Position numbers and translations under genes: made by a program | Notes under the pieces: generated by a model | Told to the model about the DNA's origin: nothing | Seen by the model: the letters and a program-made list of their open reading frames with translations, nothing else | Database searches by the model: none | Origin: Dastarcus helophoroides | Lineage: Eukaryota > Arthropoda > Insecta > Coleoptera > Bothrideridae | Reading direction: 5' to 3' | DNA length: 64,000 nt | Assembly: GCA_028583605.1 (NCBI GenBank) | Contig: CM053326.1 | Span: 31,665,431-31,729,430 of the forward strand | Shown here: positions 11,063-22,495 of the stretch, piece by piece | How the letters are laid out: every line of letters starts with the position of its first letter | Numbering within the stretch: position 1 is the stretch's first letter

Positions 11063-12913
11063 TTTCTAATCCAGGCAATAAGCCTAAGATAAATAAAAAT
11101 AATATAGTAAGTTAGATTTTGAGAATTCTTTCTGCATTCGAATTCTGATGACCCAAAGATCATTCATTGCTACTAAGACGAAGTTGCTCGACACGCCTTG
11201 ACCCCTTAGTCTTTAAAACAACCCCCAAAAGGTGATGTTTTGCAAAGAAATTCCTAAAGTTGAGAAAATCAACGCAAATTGCCTCGGAGATGCATCCTAG
11301 GAAATTATTTGGGTCGCTGATCACGAATCCGTGGTTGGTTAAGTCGCTGATTAAAAATCTGAGATCTATTTTTTCGAAAAAACTCATTTCCCGGCCAGAA
11401 AATTGTGACAATTTTTGAATATCCTAGTGCGCTTGTTGGGGTTTTGAGACAATATAATTAACCTTTTTTTTAATTGTGTCTCAGGTTTTTTTGGGTCACT
11501 GATGAAAAATCCCAGGCTTGCTTTTCCGAAAAACTCATTTTTCGGTCCAAAAATTAAAAATATGACCCATTTTAAGTGTTTTGAGACAATGTTGTAACAT
11601 TTTTACTCAAAACGATGGTCTAGGGGTTTTTGGAGTCGCTGATTAAGAATCTGGGGTCTCTTTTGCCTAAAAACTTAGTTTTCGGTCAAAAAATTAAGCA
11701 AATTTGCCATTTTAACGTTTTTCAAGGATTTTGAAATAACACAACTCATTTTTTCCATTTAATTATATATGGAAGGGTTTTCGAGTCGAGATAAAAAAAA
11801 TTGAGTTTTGTTTTTGCGGAAAAATTTGCCGTGATGGAAAAATTGGAAAAATGTTGGCACATTTTTTGTAAAGATAATTATTATTTTCAGATTCTTTGAA
11901 GATTATTTTAATGTAATTATTTCAAAATTTCTTTTCTTTTTCTTTTTTTTAAATTAAGCATTAAAGAGAACTTGTTGGAAATGGATAGCTGAAAAAAATT
12001 GTATATATATTTTATATAGCTGAGTCAATAAATAAAGGGGTTATTATTCTAACTAAAAATACCCATACTTTTTACTAAAAGGTGGAAAATAAAAAACATT
12101 TATTGTTGTTCTTTATTTTTCGGCCATATGCCAAGTTTTGAGGAAACACAGACCTCGGATTCTCGATTAATGAGCGACCTCGAAAACCCCTATGACACCG
12201 TTTTGAATAAATGTCTTAAAACACCTAAAATGACAAATTTTTCCGACTTGGAAAAACAGATCTTAGATTCTTAATCAGTGACCCTGAAAACCTTTAAGAC
12301 ACCGTTTCGAATGAAAATTTTACTACTTTGTCTTAAAACATCTAAAATGGTGATTTTTTTTATTTTCCGAGCGGAAAATGAGTGTTTTGGAAAACCAAGT
12401 CTCGGATCAATGACTCAAAAAAAACACTAAGGCACAATTTAAAAAAAAAAGTTCATCATATTGTCTCAAAATCCCAACAAGCCCACTAGGATATTCAAAA
12501 ATGTTCATGATTTTCCGACCAGGAAATGAGTTTTCCGGAAAAACAGATCTCGGATTCTTAATCAGCGATCTCGAAAACCCGTAGGATACCGTTTCGAGTA
12601 AAGAGGTTACTACATATGAGCAATGAGTTTTCCGGGAAAACCAACTACGGATTTGTGATCAGCGAACCAAATAACCTTCTAGGTTGAATTTCCGAGGCAA
12701 TTTGGTTAATTTTCCCGACTTTAGGAATCTCTTAGCGCAACGCCCCATTTGGGGGGCTGTTTTCAAGATTAAGGGGTGAGAAAGGGTCAAGCGACTTTGT
12801 CTTAGTAGCAGTCGGGTCATCAGAAATCGAATGCAGAAAGAATTTTAAAAATCTAATTTACTATATTATTTTTATCTATTTCCCGGCTTATTGCCTCGAT
12901 TATTATATAAAAT
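11063..12913. mobile_element. Foldback-like element, unit 2 copy
   Basis: Same architecture as 5881-7760: tandem-repeat inverted arms around a ~300 bp spacer. The left arm and spacer are nearly identical to unit 1. The right arm (about 12130-12913) has clearly diverged, with small insertions such as a G-run near 12751. No coding capacity is seen. A minus-strand frame at 11160-11411 only translates the arm repeat. Confidence 0.75.
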
Positions 12914-13077
12914 TCCTTTTTTGTCCTAGAAATTCAATTTTTCTTAAGTAGAGACTATTCTCAAAATTTATTTTTTTGTCTAAAACTCACCCTAGTTCCA
13001 CAATTTTAATTTAAACATTTATTTTTCAAATTTATTTTCACTTTCAGTTATACAGTTTTCCTCAAAATTGAATTTTA

Positions 13078-13671
13078 TCGAAAATTTGAAATCTTCAATT
13101 TGTTTTGTTCCCGTTTAATTAATTTTCAAGATTTGATTTTTTTTATTAAAATTAGAAATTAGCTTTTTCTCGAACTTTTCCTAGAAATTTCAAATTTTTT
13201 CTTAAAATTCGATTCTTAGAATCTCTCTTATATTTCTCAAAATGTTGACATTTTTGTCGTGAGTTTTTAAAAGTTTCATTTTATTCTTAAAAATAAACAT
13301 TTTTCTTAAAATTTGATTTCATCTGGAACCTTCAACAATTTTCTCAATTTCGACGTTTTTTTAGTTTGTAAGTTTTTTGAATTTGCGCTATTCTCAAAAT
13401 TTTAATCTTTTTATAGTTCAATTATCTCAAAGTTTCAAATTTACTTTCAAATGAGTCTTTTTTGAAATTGTACAATTTTTCATAAACTTTGATTTTCTTT
13501 TAAATTTCTGCAATTGTCCTTTTATCGAAATTTTAATTTATTTTTCTAATTCGCGGTTTTCTATCAAAATTTAACTTCTTCTAAAGAATGTCAAAGTTTC
13601 TCCCAAAATTTTTACAAAATTGTATATTTTTAAAGATTTTGGTTTTTTGTCGAAATTGACATTTTTTCAAA
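13078..13671. repeat. T-rich degenerate simple sequence
   Basis: Short T-runs with AAAATTT cores, continuing in the style of the other low-complexity blocks. No gene or RNA feature is visible. Confidence 0.6.
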
Positions 13672-13770
13672 ATTTTATTTTGATAATAAAGGCTTCCACG
13701 GTCAGAGTCAGTACAGGATATATTTCTTCCGGGACTGGGCCGTGTCAAGGAATTACTAAAAGTGTTCGAC

Positions 13771-13802
13771 GTTTCGCCCACCATCGTAGGGGACTTCTTC
13801 AG
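13771..13802 (-). ncRNA. Hammerhead-ribozyme-like core in the Penelope end (candidate)
   Basis: On the minus strand CTGAAGA (13796-13802) is followed by a C-rich/G-rich pair able to form a short stem and then GAAAC (13771-13775). PLEs of animals are known to carry hammerhead motifs in their terminal repeats. Stems I and III and the cleavage site were not resolved by eye, so activity is not claimed. Confidence 0.35.
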
Positions 13803-14076
13803 GAACAAAGAAAAGAAACAATAAATAAAAAGGGAAATATAAGGGAATATGCAAAAATGAAAGAAATAAAAGGCCAATTTCAAAACATCAGAGCACGGTA
13901 ACTCAGTATGTCCACTATACCAGAGGTGAAACTCGTCTGAATTGAAAATTGGTACAAAGGATAAGAAAGTTTAGACAGAAAAGCACGGTAACTCAGTATG
14001 TCCACCATTCCAGTGGCGAAACTCTTCTGAGAGCAGAGAGGGAAAGGAAAACTTTATATACCATTCGTCTGAGCGA

Positions 14077-15732
14077 TCACTTCCGAAGATTTTCGATGAT
14101 TGGTTTCCAAATAGAGGAAAGCATGTAACCGTCATCTCTGTTGATGTTTTTGGGGAATTTTTGAATTTCAATGGCCTCGCGTATCTTCCTGTTATAGTAA
14201 TTGGGAATATTGGATATAATTAAGATATTCTCAAAGAGACATCTTTGGTGCTCGAATATTCGCGTCTTAAATGATCGCCCCGTCTCTCCTATGTGCACTG
14301 AACTACAAGAACAAGGAACCCTGTACACACTATTAGAACAAAAGGATAAAATTTTATGTTTGGGAGATGGGAGAAGCTGTTGGATCTTTAAGCATGGTGA
14401 AAAAAATGGGTTTAATATTGTGTTTTCTCAATAATTTTCCGATTTAATCTGTGAAGATAAGGAAAAAAGGCTTTAGAAGAAATTATTGAATTTTGTGAAG
14501 GAGGAGGGGTAGGGTAAAGAAGTCGTTTAATGACAGTTTCAATGTCGTGCGATTTGTAACCATGCGGAGGTTGAAACAAATTTTGTTCAACTCGTCTAAA
14601 AGATTTATCGGTTGTGAAATTGCTACAGCTCGTGAAACCAGTGAATTTATGACAGAACGTTTTTGGGAAGGGTGATGATGGGACTCTGCATGCAAATAAC
14701 GATTAGTATGGATGGATTTTCGATAAACGGAATGGGAAACGCGATCGTTTGGTAAACGGGTGACCAGTACGTCAAGAAAAGGAAAAGAACCGTTGTTTTC
14801 GATTTCCATAGTGAAGCTAATGGAAGAATGTAAACTGTTTAGATGTTCCAAAAATAAATTTCGTGAATCCTTGCCTTGTGGCCATACAATAAATGTGTCA
14901 TCTACATAACGAAGCCAAACCTTGGGTTTTAAATCCGCAGTTTCCAACACATTGTTTTCAACAGATTCCATGAAAATATTTGCTACTACTGGGGATAAGG
15001 GGACTTGTTTATAGAAGCTGCCATTGAAAGAAAAATGAGTCGATGTGAGGCACATTTCAGTTAAATCAGCTAGAGAATCTTCATTCTTTTGGCCTGAAAG
15101 TAATTGACGAATTATCGTCATCGAGTCGGAAACTGGAACATTAATGAAAAGTGAAGTAATGTCAAAACTTACCAATATGCCGTTGGGGTCTAGGGTTAAT
15201 TCGGACAACAATTTGACAAAGTGTTTAGAATTTAGGACGTGTGATGATGTGTTTCCGGTATATGACTTGAGGATGTTAGATAACTATTTCGAGACATTGT
15301 AGGTAGGTGAATTTATCGTGCTGACAATGAGCCTAAAAGGAATATTGGGTTTGTGAATTTTGGGGAGACCATAAAGACGAGGTGGTTTGGATTCTTTCAG
15401 AACAAGATGTCTGAGAGTGTCTGCGGACAAATTTGAGGATTTTAGCTTAGACTCGCTTCGCGTTAAATTTTGCTAGTTGGGTCCCGAGGAAGAGGAATAT
15501 AGGATCCGTCATTCAACAGATACATACTCGGAATTATCTAAGATGACAGTTGCATTACCTTTATCAGCCGAGAGAATAGCGATTGAAGAATCTGTTTTTA
15601 GGGTTTTAAGGGCACATTTATCTTCTCTAGAAATGTTGGACTTTGGTGGTTTGGCATGTTTTAGTATTTTTATAGTTTGAAAACGAATAATACCTGCTGC
15701 CTCCTTGGGGAGAGTTCTGATGGAAGACTACT
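14077..15732 (-). pseudogene. Penelope-like RT/GIY-YIG endonuclease pseudogene
   Basis: The PLE protein would copy its RNA and cut DNA with a GIY-YIG nuclease. Visible pieces in order are: an N-terminal RT motif with SADKGNATVIL (about 15560-15590), ended by a stop; a shifted frame with PPRLYGLPKIHKPNIPFRLI (about 15340-15400), followed by an internal stop; and the main 242-codon RT core at 14483-15211 with SFDITSLF, PLSPVVANIF, the catalytic YVDDTF and FLDVLV. After a stop and ~150 bp linker comes the GIY-YIG part (14077-14328) with YRVPCSCSSVHIGETGRSF. The segment before PLSPVVAN seems to lack about seven residues that usually carry a GxxMGS motif, pointing to an in-frame deletion. At least two frameshifts and two or three stops are present. 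Family identity is secure; clade is not assigned. Confidence 0.87.
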
Positions 15733-15747
15733 ATTTTATTATGAAAA

Positions 15748-16290
15748 CTAACTTTTTTTAAAATATAGCTTTCTTTAATAAACATAGACTTTTTCTAAAG
15801 TTCGTCAATATTCTGAAAACTTTGAGATTATTTTCAAAACTCGTTCTTTCTTTCAAAATTTTACAATTCTGCTTCAAATCCCCTTTTTTTGAAAAATTTC
15901 ATATTTCCAGGTTTATTTTTTCAAACTGCAGACTTTTTCTTTAAATTTCGATTTGTTTTTAAATTTCGGCCTTTTTCCAGATTCTTTGATTTTTCTCAAA
16001 ATTTTGCATTTTCTAGAAATTTTCAATCTTTGACATTTTGTTTTGGAAATTTGGCTTCTTTCCCTCATAAATGGGCTTCTTTTGGACATTTTGGAAATAT
16101 TTTTTGAACTCTTTCGACTTTTTTGCAAATTCGTTACTTAAATGTTAACAAAAAAGGTAGAGACGTCGAATAATATTTAATTGTTATTAGAAATATCAAT
16201 TTTTCTCGATTTTTAAAAATTATGTCAGAATTTATATAAAACGTTCCATGTTTTTCGAACTTTTGACCGTTTCATAATTTTTTTGTTCCC
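15748..16290. repeat. T-rich degenerate simple sequence
   Basis: T-rich block with the usual TTTTTCAAAATTT theme. The overlapping 70-codon frames on both strands here are phenylalanine- or lysine-rich shadows of this repeat. Confidence 0.55.
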
Positions 16291-17390
16291 TCAAAAATTG
16301 ATTCGTTAAAATCTGCAAAATTCGTCTTTATGTAATTTTTTTCTAAACTATTGCATAGTTCTGAATTATGAAATGCTTTCTTAATTTTTGACAATTAAAC
16401 TATTCTTCTTTTCCTAAGGGTTCAATTATTAAGGTCGGCCAATTATATGCTCAATTATTTGTTTCCAACAAAATTTGGGTTACAAAATGATTTTTTAAAT
16501 TTCTTTCCTTACCAATTTTGAATGCCCATTTTTACCCCTTAAGACTTGAAATACTTGTTTAATTATTACTTTATTATTTACACAAAATATTTTTTCATAA
16601 AAATCTTTTTTTTTGGTGGAACGGACTGGTCCTTTGTTATCTTCAAAAAGTAAAATACAAATCATGTCCCCTGAAACCAAGAAAGATCCAGTATCTATCT
16701 GAAGAGAATAGCTTGGCTTTGTTGTATTTTTTAATCTCTCTTGGTTTCAGAGGACAAGATTTGTATTTCAATTTATAAAAATCTCGGAATTCGATGTGAC
16801 CTTCATTTACCCCTTGAGGGCTGAATTGTGAAAATCTGACAATTACGTGTTTATACACGTTTTTCATAGACTATTAGGTTAGAGTTTTGAATTATGAAAC
16901 TCCTTTTTTTTGCCCTCATTTAATTCCCCTTCTTCGTTTAAAAGTTGAATATTTAAATGACTTATGTACTATTATTTATTTCATTTATGCTTTTTATAAA
17001 ATTTTGGGTTATAAAATGATTCTCCTAATTTTTTCCTTACCGAATTTTGATATCCCTTTTTACCCCCTTAGAACTTGAATTATTAAAATCAGCAAAACAC
17101 TGGTTTCATTATATATTTCATAGATTATTTTCACAAAATTTTGGTTCATAAACAACAAACTCAAAATTCGATTTCCCGCCTTTTTTGCTCTGGGGGCTAA
17201 ATAGTTAAAATTCTTCAAACACAGGTCTAATAATTTTTTTTAGACCAAAATCTAGGTTTTGTAATGCATTATTAACTTTGTTCCATGCTAATTTCGACAC
17301 TCCATTTCATCCCCTTTTTACACTCTTAGAAGACGAATTTTCAAAAATCCGTTTTTAGTACTTATCTACGGCAAGAAAGGAATCTTTTGT
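16290..17390 (+). repeat. Degenerate satellite, about 124 bp period, 8 copies
   Basis: A recurring order of motifs (TTTTTACCCCCTTAGAACTTG, AATTATTAAAATC, then TTTCATAGATTATT, CAAAATTTTGGGTTATAAAATG, CCTTACCGAATTTTGA) repeats along the plus strand. Anchor positions for the GAATTATTAAAATC-like part are about 16303, 16422, 16546, 16829, 16946, 17069, 17196 and 17330. Spacing is 117-134 bp except where the palindromic insertion at 16607-16774 breaks the third copy. Copies are strongly diverged. Confidence 0.7.
16607..16774. mobile_element. Palindromic repeat insertion, 168 bp, with 10 bp TSD
   Basis: Inserted in the 124 bp satellite. The direct repeat ATAAAAATCT (16597-16606 and 16775-16784) flanks it. 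The element opens GGTGGAACGGACTGGTCC and has inverted arms (CCTGAAACCAAGAAAGA ... TCTTGGTTTCAG). It lacks most of the CGCGTTAGAGC centre found in the other copies, so it is an internally shortened member. No coding capacity. Confidence 0.75.
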
Positions 17391-18410
17391 CCAAAATTCA
17401 TATTTTTTTTTCCTTCGGCAGTTAAGGGCTGTGCGTTGATGATTAGGTTTTTCAGTGAATCAGAAGTTCTTTCTTTATAATATTAGTGTAGAGAAAATGA
17501 GTATTTTCTTTCTTGGTTGTAGAAGAGTCGTCAACTGTCGCAGTAAAAGAAAAAATGTACGTCAAGGTAGTATATAAAAAGTGGTACGATAATTGCCCAT
17601 TAATAAAGCCCATTGTTTTCACCTTTTAATAAAACCGTCATCCATTGCGTCGAGCATGCGATTATTCTGCCCGAAAACGTATCAATTACTTTTTCAATTA
17701 AATACAGCTTGTGTGACATTCCGAATTCGAGTTTTACGTTGGGGCACATATTATCTATAAAAAATCGATTAATCATACGGTCGCGGCAATGTGACAATAC
17801 AGTATAAAACTATTGTCGACAACTGTCGCCGCTGAATCGGTTTTTTCATCAAAAAAACTCAGGGTATTGTCCGTCGCAGACGGTGTGTGGTCTTCTAAAT
17901 AAATTGATCGATTCCCGAATTGTACGAAATAAATTGCATTCGTCTTGGTTTATTATCAATTTAATAGAAGTTGGATCGTTGCTTAATACGTTTCGTATTG
18001 TAAGAAAATGCGAGGGATGTTTTCAATTTATTAAAAACTTTCCGTTATGTGGAAGTCCATGCAACTTTCCTTGGCGATCATTTTATTGTAATAGAATTTT
18101 ATGTAAAAATTTCTAGGACTTCCTAACCAGCGGGTGTACCTCACGAACAAACTTAAAGAGATCTTAATGAGGACCAGTATGTTTTCGGACACATTTTGAC
18201 TCTAAAATGTAGAGTTTTTTCACGGGTTAATGTTAGTGCCATGGATTATTTTTCCATAATTTTGAACCTTTTTTTGAAATTTCGCCTTTCTGAATCTTTC
18301 TGCTTTAGCAAAAATGTTTATTTATTTCAAAATTTCAAGTATTCAAGCTTTCTTCAAAATTTCGCCATAATTAAAATACTGTACTTTTCTCCAGAATCTT
18401 GGCTCTTTTA
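17391..18410. other. Unassigned sequence
   Basis: Normal-complexity AT-rich DNA. GTCGTCAACTGTCGC near 17527 and GTCGACAACTGTCGC near 17814 form an approximate direct repeat enclosing ~290 bp. Frames of 64-77 codons on both strands overlap each other and match no family I know, so none is called as a gene. Confidence 0.4.
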
Positions 18411-18760
18411 GGGTTCCCGTACCTTAAAAGGAAAAGACGGAATCCTTATGATCTCACTCTCACACAAAAAGGTTTTTCTCGGAAACTATGTAACGTAAAA
18501 ATTTGAAATGTTGCACAACGTTAGTACTCGATGACCCACACAAATATCGTCAGCCAACAATTAGAAAAAAATATTTTATAATAAAATGAGGAGTTAATTT
18601 GGTATCTCTAAGTTAATATATCGCATAAGGTATTATTTGAAAGAGCTACCTCTAAGGATTTGCTTTTGTCATTTTCAGTTCAAAATGTGTCAGATTTGAT
18701 TTCCCTGTTTTCCTAGGTTTCTAAAGATAAAATTTAGATTTTAATAGGGTTAGTGGATAT
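18411..18760 (+). repeat. LINE or SINE 3'-tail-like fragment
   Basis: Begins AGGGTTCCCGTACCTTAAAA followed by GGAAAAGACGGAATCCTTAT and then CTCGGAAACTATG. This is close to a tail shared by many insect RTE-type LINEs and derived SINEs, as I remember it. The downstream limit is uncertain and no coding part is attached. Confidence 0.4.
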
Positions 18761-19020
18761 CGGGCCTTAAATTATAGGAAAACTGCAAGTTTTTTTTGAT
18801 ATCGTAATAGTTGTTTAGAAAAAAATATTTTATGGAAAAATAGGTGCTTACATTCCAAGAACTTGATTTAGCCGAAAGATAGAACGCACATCAAATTTAT
18901 CTCTAACATTATTTCATTCAGATGAATATTTTCGGAGTTAACAGAGGTTTATTAAATTGTTCGCAATGCAGTAATTGCTGTTAAAATCAAATATTTTAGT
19001 GCAATCTAAGGCGACCTTAT
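18761..19020. other. Intergenic, nothing recognised
   Basis: AT-rich sequence without frames or repeats that I can identify, between a LINE-tail-like fragment and the 3' side of the minus-strand LINE. Confidence 0.4.
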
Positions 19021-20163
19021 AAACTATGTTAGTCATTACCTGAGGCATTTTTTTAAAAGCTTTAATCCACTCGCAAAGGGTAACCCCATTAGGCTTTCAA
19101 AGCACTGCGAGTAGGATGCGGAAACAAGGATAGATGGCTTAAACAAGGATAGGTTGCAATTTTTGGGGAAAATTCCTTTTGGTAACAGGTTCCATAGCTT
19201 GGAAGTTCTATAGAAAAAAGAGTTTCCGTAGGCAGAAGTCCTCACTGTGTTAAGCTGGACCGCACAGGAATTTGCTGTCTCCGACTCTCTAGTATGCCTC
19301 AAGAATCTTGCCCTTGGGGGGATCAATCCTACTAGTTCCTGCGGGCATATTCCATGATAGTACTTGTAGAAAAGAAAAGTCACCACCCATACACCTGTGC
19401 TCTAGTGTTTTGAGAAAATCGGTTAGACTTCCTTCATCAATTAGGCGAATCGCTCTTCTTTGAATTGAATCCAAGAAAGCTAAAGTGTGTTTTGGGACTG
19501 AACTCCAAACATGAGAACAGTATTCTAGTGTTGGCCTAACTTGAGATTTGTATAGTGTTAATGTCTAATGAGATCTAAAGTACTTTCTTACTCTAAAAAG
19601 AAAGCCTAAATTCTGAGAGGGAGATTTGGCAATGGCGCGCACATGATCGTCCCAAGAGAAGTTAGTGCTCGCATTCACTCGTAGGATAGATAGATTAGAT
19701 CCCATCGGAAGGATTTTACCGTCCATTAGTATGTTTGTTGCATTATCCCTTGATGTTTTCTTAGAGAAAACCGCGGCCTGAGTTTTTGAAACGTTTAATT
19801 CCACCAAATGGTTCTTACCCCATTCCAGAATAATCTCGAGATTTCGATTAATCGTCTATATCTGCTGTTCTCTTAGTCGATCTAAAGCAGCGATAGATAA
19901 TGGTTTGTTGTAGAAAAAAGATGACACAAGGCTACTAGCATCTATGTAGCTGTATATCGGATTAGAAGAAGCTAAGAGATCTTTTATGTATAACATAAAT
20001 ATAGTAGGAGATAGGACAGACCCCTGAGGCACTCCTGCATTAATCGCAAATGTCTCGGATGAGATGCCATCGATGACGACCTGAAGAGATCTGTCAGCGA
20101 TAAAATTGGATATCAAATGATAGAGTCTAGGAGGAAAACCATAAGATGTTAATTTGGCAAATC
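19021..20163 (-). pseudogene. Non-LTR retrotransposon (LINE) RT fragment, dead
   Basis: Reverse transcriptase of a LINE, read on the minus strand from 20163. The first part reads LTSYGFPPRLYHLISNF and INAGVPQGSVLSPTIF (RT motif B). The catalytic motif that should read YADDS is YIDASS near 19940, so the aspartate pair is broken. After a stop and frame changes come LNVSKTQAAVFSKK (19565-19807), an IQRRAIRLIDE segment (about 19440) and the C-terminal YKYYHGICPQELVGLIPP segment (19036-19386). The endonuclease and first half of RT are absent, as in a 5'-truncated insertion. Clade is not fixed; it is not the RTE type at 54-60 kb nor the Jockey type at 22.7 kb. Confidence 0.8.
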
Positions 20164-22495
20164 ACTAGTTTCATAAATGTTGTCATCGGTTGTAGAAAAA
20201 AGTGTGTATTTTAAAATGTACATTCTTTTATTTTACAATAATTATAACAAGAGGAAAATTTCGATCAAATTTCAAATTGATACATAAATGGAAATGATTC
20301 TAATGGGATTCGCTCTTTGCTCATTTTTTTTTGTCGACAAAAATAACATCCAATAACTTTTGGTTTTCTAGCCGACAAATTGTATGTTACTATTGTTAAA
20401 ACAGGTTTTCCTTTGGTTCACACAAATTTTATTTGGAGCCCACTTCATACGAGTGAGTGTTACTCAAATTATGGAAGGGGTAGACAGATGTCGAAAGTTC
20501 GGAAAACACATTTTTACTCAATCAAGTAATTTTGAAATTTAAAATGTTATTTGTGTACTAGTGGTTTCACTGGTCTATTTTCATGCACCGACAGAAGAAG
20601 CAGAAGGCTATGGAAGCCAGAGGCGAAGTATTTAACGTCTATTTTAAAATTCAGCAGCCCGAGGATCCGCAACACCCCCCGGAACCTGGAATTTGATACA
20701 ATTTTTGTATGAAATTTTATCGGCAGGGAAGCAGATTCATTTTCGTCTGTAATTTTTCATCGAAGTGTAAGACTTCTAAATGAGACCACAAAACGCTTGT
20801 AGGGGTTAATATTCGCGTTTCCGGTCGGAAAAATCATGAATATGTTTCATTTTTATTGGCCATTTATATCTAAATGCATACCATGATGAGATATCAGCGA
20901 GTCGAAAGAGGCCGCGCCCGTTATACTTCAATGGAGATTATAGAAATATATTGTTGGGGTCGGCGGACTTTCCTGGGAATTCGGGCTGCAAATATTTGCA
21001 TTTTAATAGTTTCACTTGGTAGATCTGAGGCTTTTCACTTCGCTTTGTTTATTTGATAAAGTGCACAGCGGAAACATTATGATATGATTACCTCGAGGAC
21101 TTTTTGCATTTACATCTTGACAGGAATATAAATTGCCCAATTGGCCTAAACGACAAAATGCCTAATAATAGAGAACTACGAGTTTTTGATCAGTCGAATA
21201 TCGAGTAACCGTATGCAGGTGTCCGCAAATTTCACCGACCACGCTTGACTGCATATTCAGGACAGTGAATAAATAGGATTTTTGAAAAAAAGTTTTTAGT
21301 TTCCGAGTGAGCCCACAAAGTTGTCAAGAAAAAAATATTTAAATGATAATTTCCTTTACCAAACAGTTTAAAATTTGAAATATATACTTATACTATCAAG
21401 GCTGTATTCAAAAATATTAGTAAAAGCAATATACCGGGTTGTAGTTTTTCCCGCCTACCTCCCCATTTTTTCTATCAGAAAGTTTTAACATGGTCACATA
21501 TTTCTCAAGTTATCTGTAGGGCATATTTTCAAGAGAAATCAGTTTTTTCCTTGACGTGGTTTGTTAACAAATTACCAGCATGGTAAAAGTTCTGACTGAT
21601 AAATTGGGAGAAAACCCCCATCTCTAACATCGATTCACTTGAATTCTGGGAAATATTGAAAATCTGCGAGCCAGTTTGGCAGCCAAATGAAAACATTCTC
21701 ATGGACGAAATCTCATTTTTTAAACATTAGACAGATTTAAATTCGGTTCCATTAGAGAGCGTATCACATGAGATGGGGTGCGGCGCCCCGTCAACAATAC
21801 GCACTTATTGCCAAACCATGACCAAGCAGAATTCGCACTTTTTACCAACTAAAACGTTGTAATTCAATAATATAATTGTACGTTCATGTAAATAAAAAAC
21901 TGTTCACGGGCCATATAATAGAAACGTGGAGTCATGCCAGCTACTGTTTGGCCGGCTTCAATTCCACTCCGCAGGAGAATGCTTCACGGGGTAGCATTGT
22001 CGCTCATTGTTTATCATTTTCTTTGATCCGATCGCTGCAGGAGCGTGCTGACAATCTGTTTTCGGAGAGGGATTGTGGTGACAATGCAACTAGCTATTCA
22101 TTCGATAAAATTGCCAATGTTTCTTTTTGCTTCATTGCCGTGTAAACATCAATCACTAAATTCCTCATGTACCCATTCTGGGCTACTCTGATGCTCAATT
22201 GTACAAAACGAACGATTACCAACATGTAATAAATTTAAATATGTGAAGTATCTAAATAAAGTAATGAAACTTCTTTGTTTATATTTTTGCAAGTGCGTTG
22301 AGTGATTTTCGATAGGGGAAAGCCTTATGGTTTCGCGTTACCAACATGGTAATGTCACGTTACCAACATGTTAATGTGTTAACAGTATACGTTCTTAAGG
22401 GTAAAATGTGAAGTAATTCGTGCCGGGATCTACAATATGATAATCCAAAGCGCTTGCATTTGCACTACCGTCACTAAACATTTTTGAATCTGATA
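20164..22495. other. Intergenic, complex sequence with short palindromic motifs
   Basis: The longest plain non-repetitive stretch in the window, with higher G+C patches (20870-21000, 21760-22080). No recognisable protein is encoded; frames of 60-89 codons match nothing I know. It contains four near-copies of TTACCAACATGGTAA (21572, 22216, 22338, 22360), two of them 22 bp apart. These could be protein-binding sites or a minor repeat. Confidence 0.4.
22338..22374. repeat. Paired near-palindromes, 22 bp apart
   Basis: TTACCAACATGGTAA (22338-22352) and TTACCAACATGTTAA (22360-22374) form two copies of a 22 bp unit. Related copies are at 21572-21586 and 22216-22229. The TTACCA/TGGTAA halves are inverted around a 3 bp centre, as expected for a dimeric-protein site. 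No factor is assigned. Confidence 0.35.

Larger units (their letters stand above)
7904..13077. repeat. 5.2 kb tandem duplication, unit 2
   Basis: Second, directly adjacent copy of 2696-7903. Unit 1 ends in TCCTCAAACCTGATTTTTAT and unit 2 ends in a related TTCCTCAAAATTGAATTTTAT. The junction therefore lies in a short T-rich microhomology, fitting unequal exchange or replication slippage. Differences from unit 1 include a (TA)n tract at 9098-9141 where unit 1 has ordinary sequence. Confidence 0.93.
13687..15732 (-). mobile_element. Penelope-like retroelement, 5'-truncated and inactive
   Basis: Minus-strand element with the RT followed by GIY-YIG domain order typical of Penelope-like elements (PLEs). 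A ~15 bp diverged direct repeat flanks it (13672-13686 ATTTTATTTTGATAA; 15733-15747 ATTTTATTATGAAAA), a plausible target-site duplication. At the 3' side (13680-13805) lies a structured end with a CTGAAGA...GAAAC hammerhead-like core. A ~50 bp motif is repeated at 90 bp spacing (13892 and 13982). Several frame breaks make it non-functional. Confidence 0.85.

Noticed and set aside
13620..13901. 93-codon plus-strand frame over the Penelope 3' end
   Set aside because: Antisense shadow of the structured end of the Penelope-like element; a similar frame exists on the other strand.
17527..17830. GTCGNCAACTGTCGC direct repeat as ends of a small element
   Set aside because: The repeats are direct and not inverted, short, and nothing inside resembles a mobile element.
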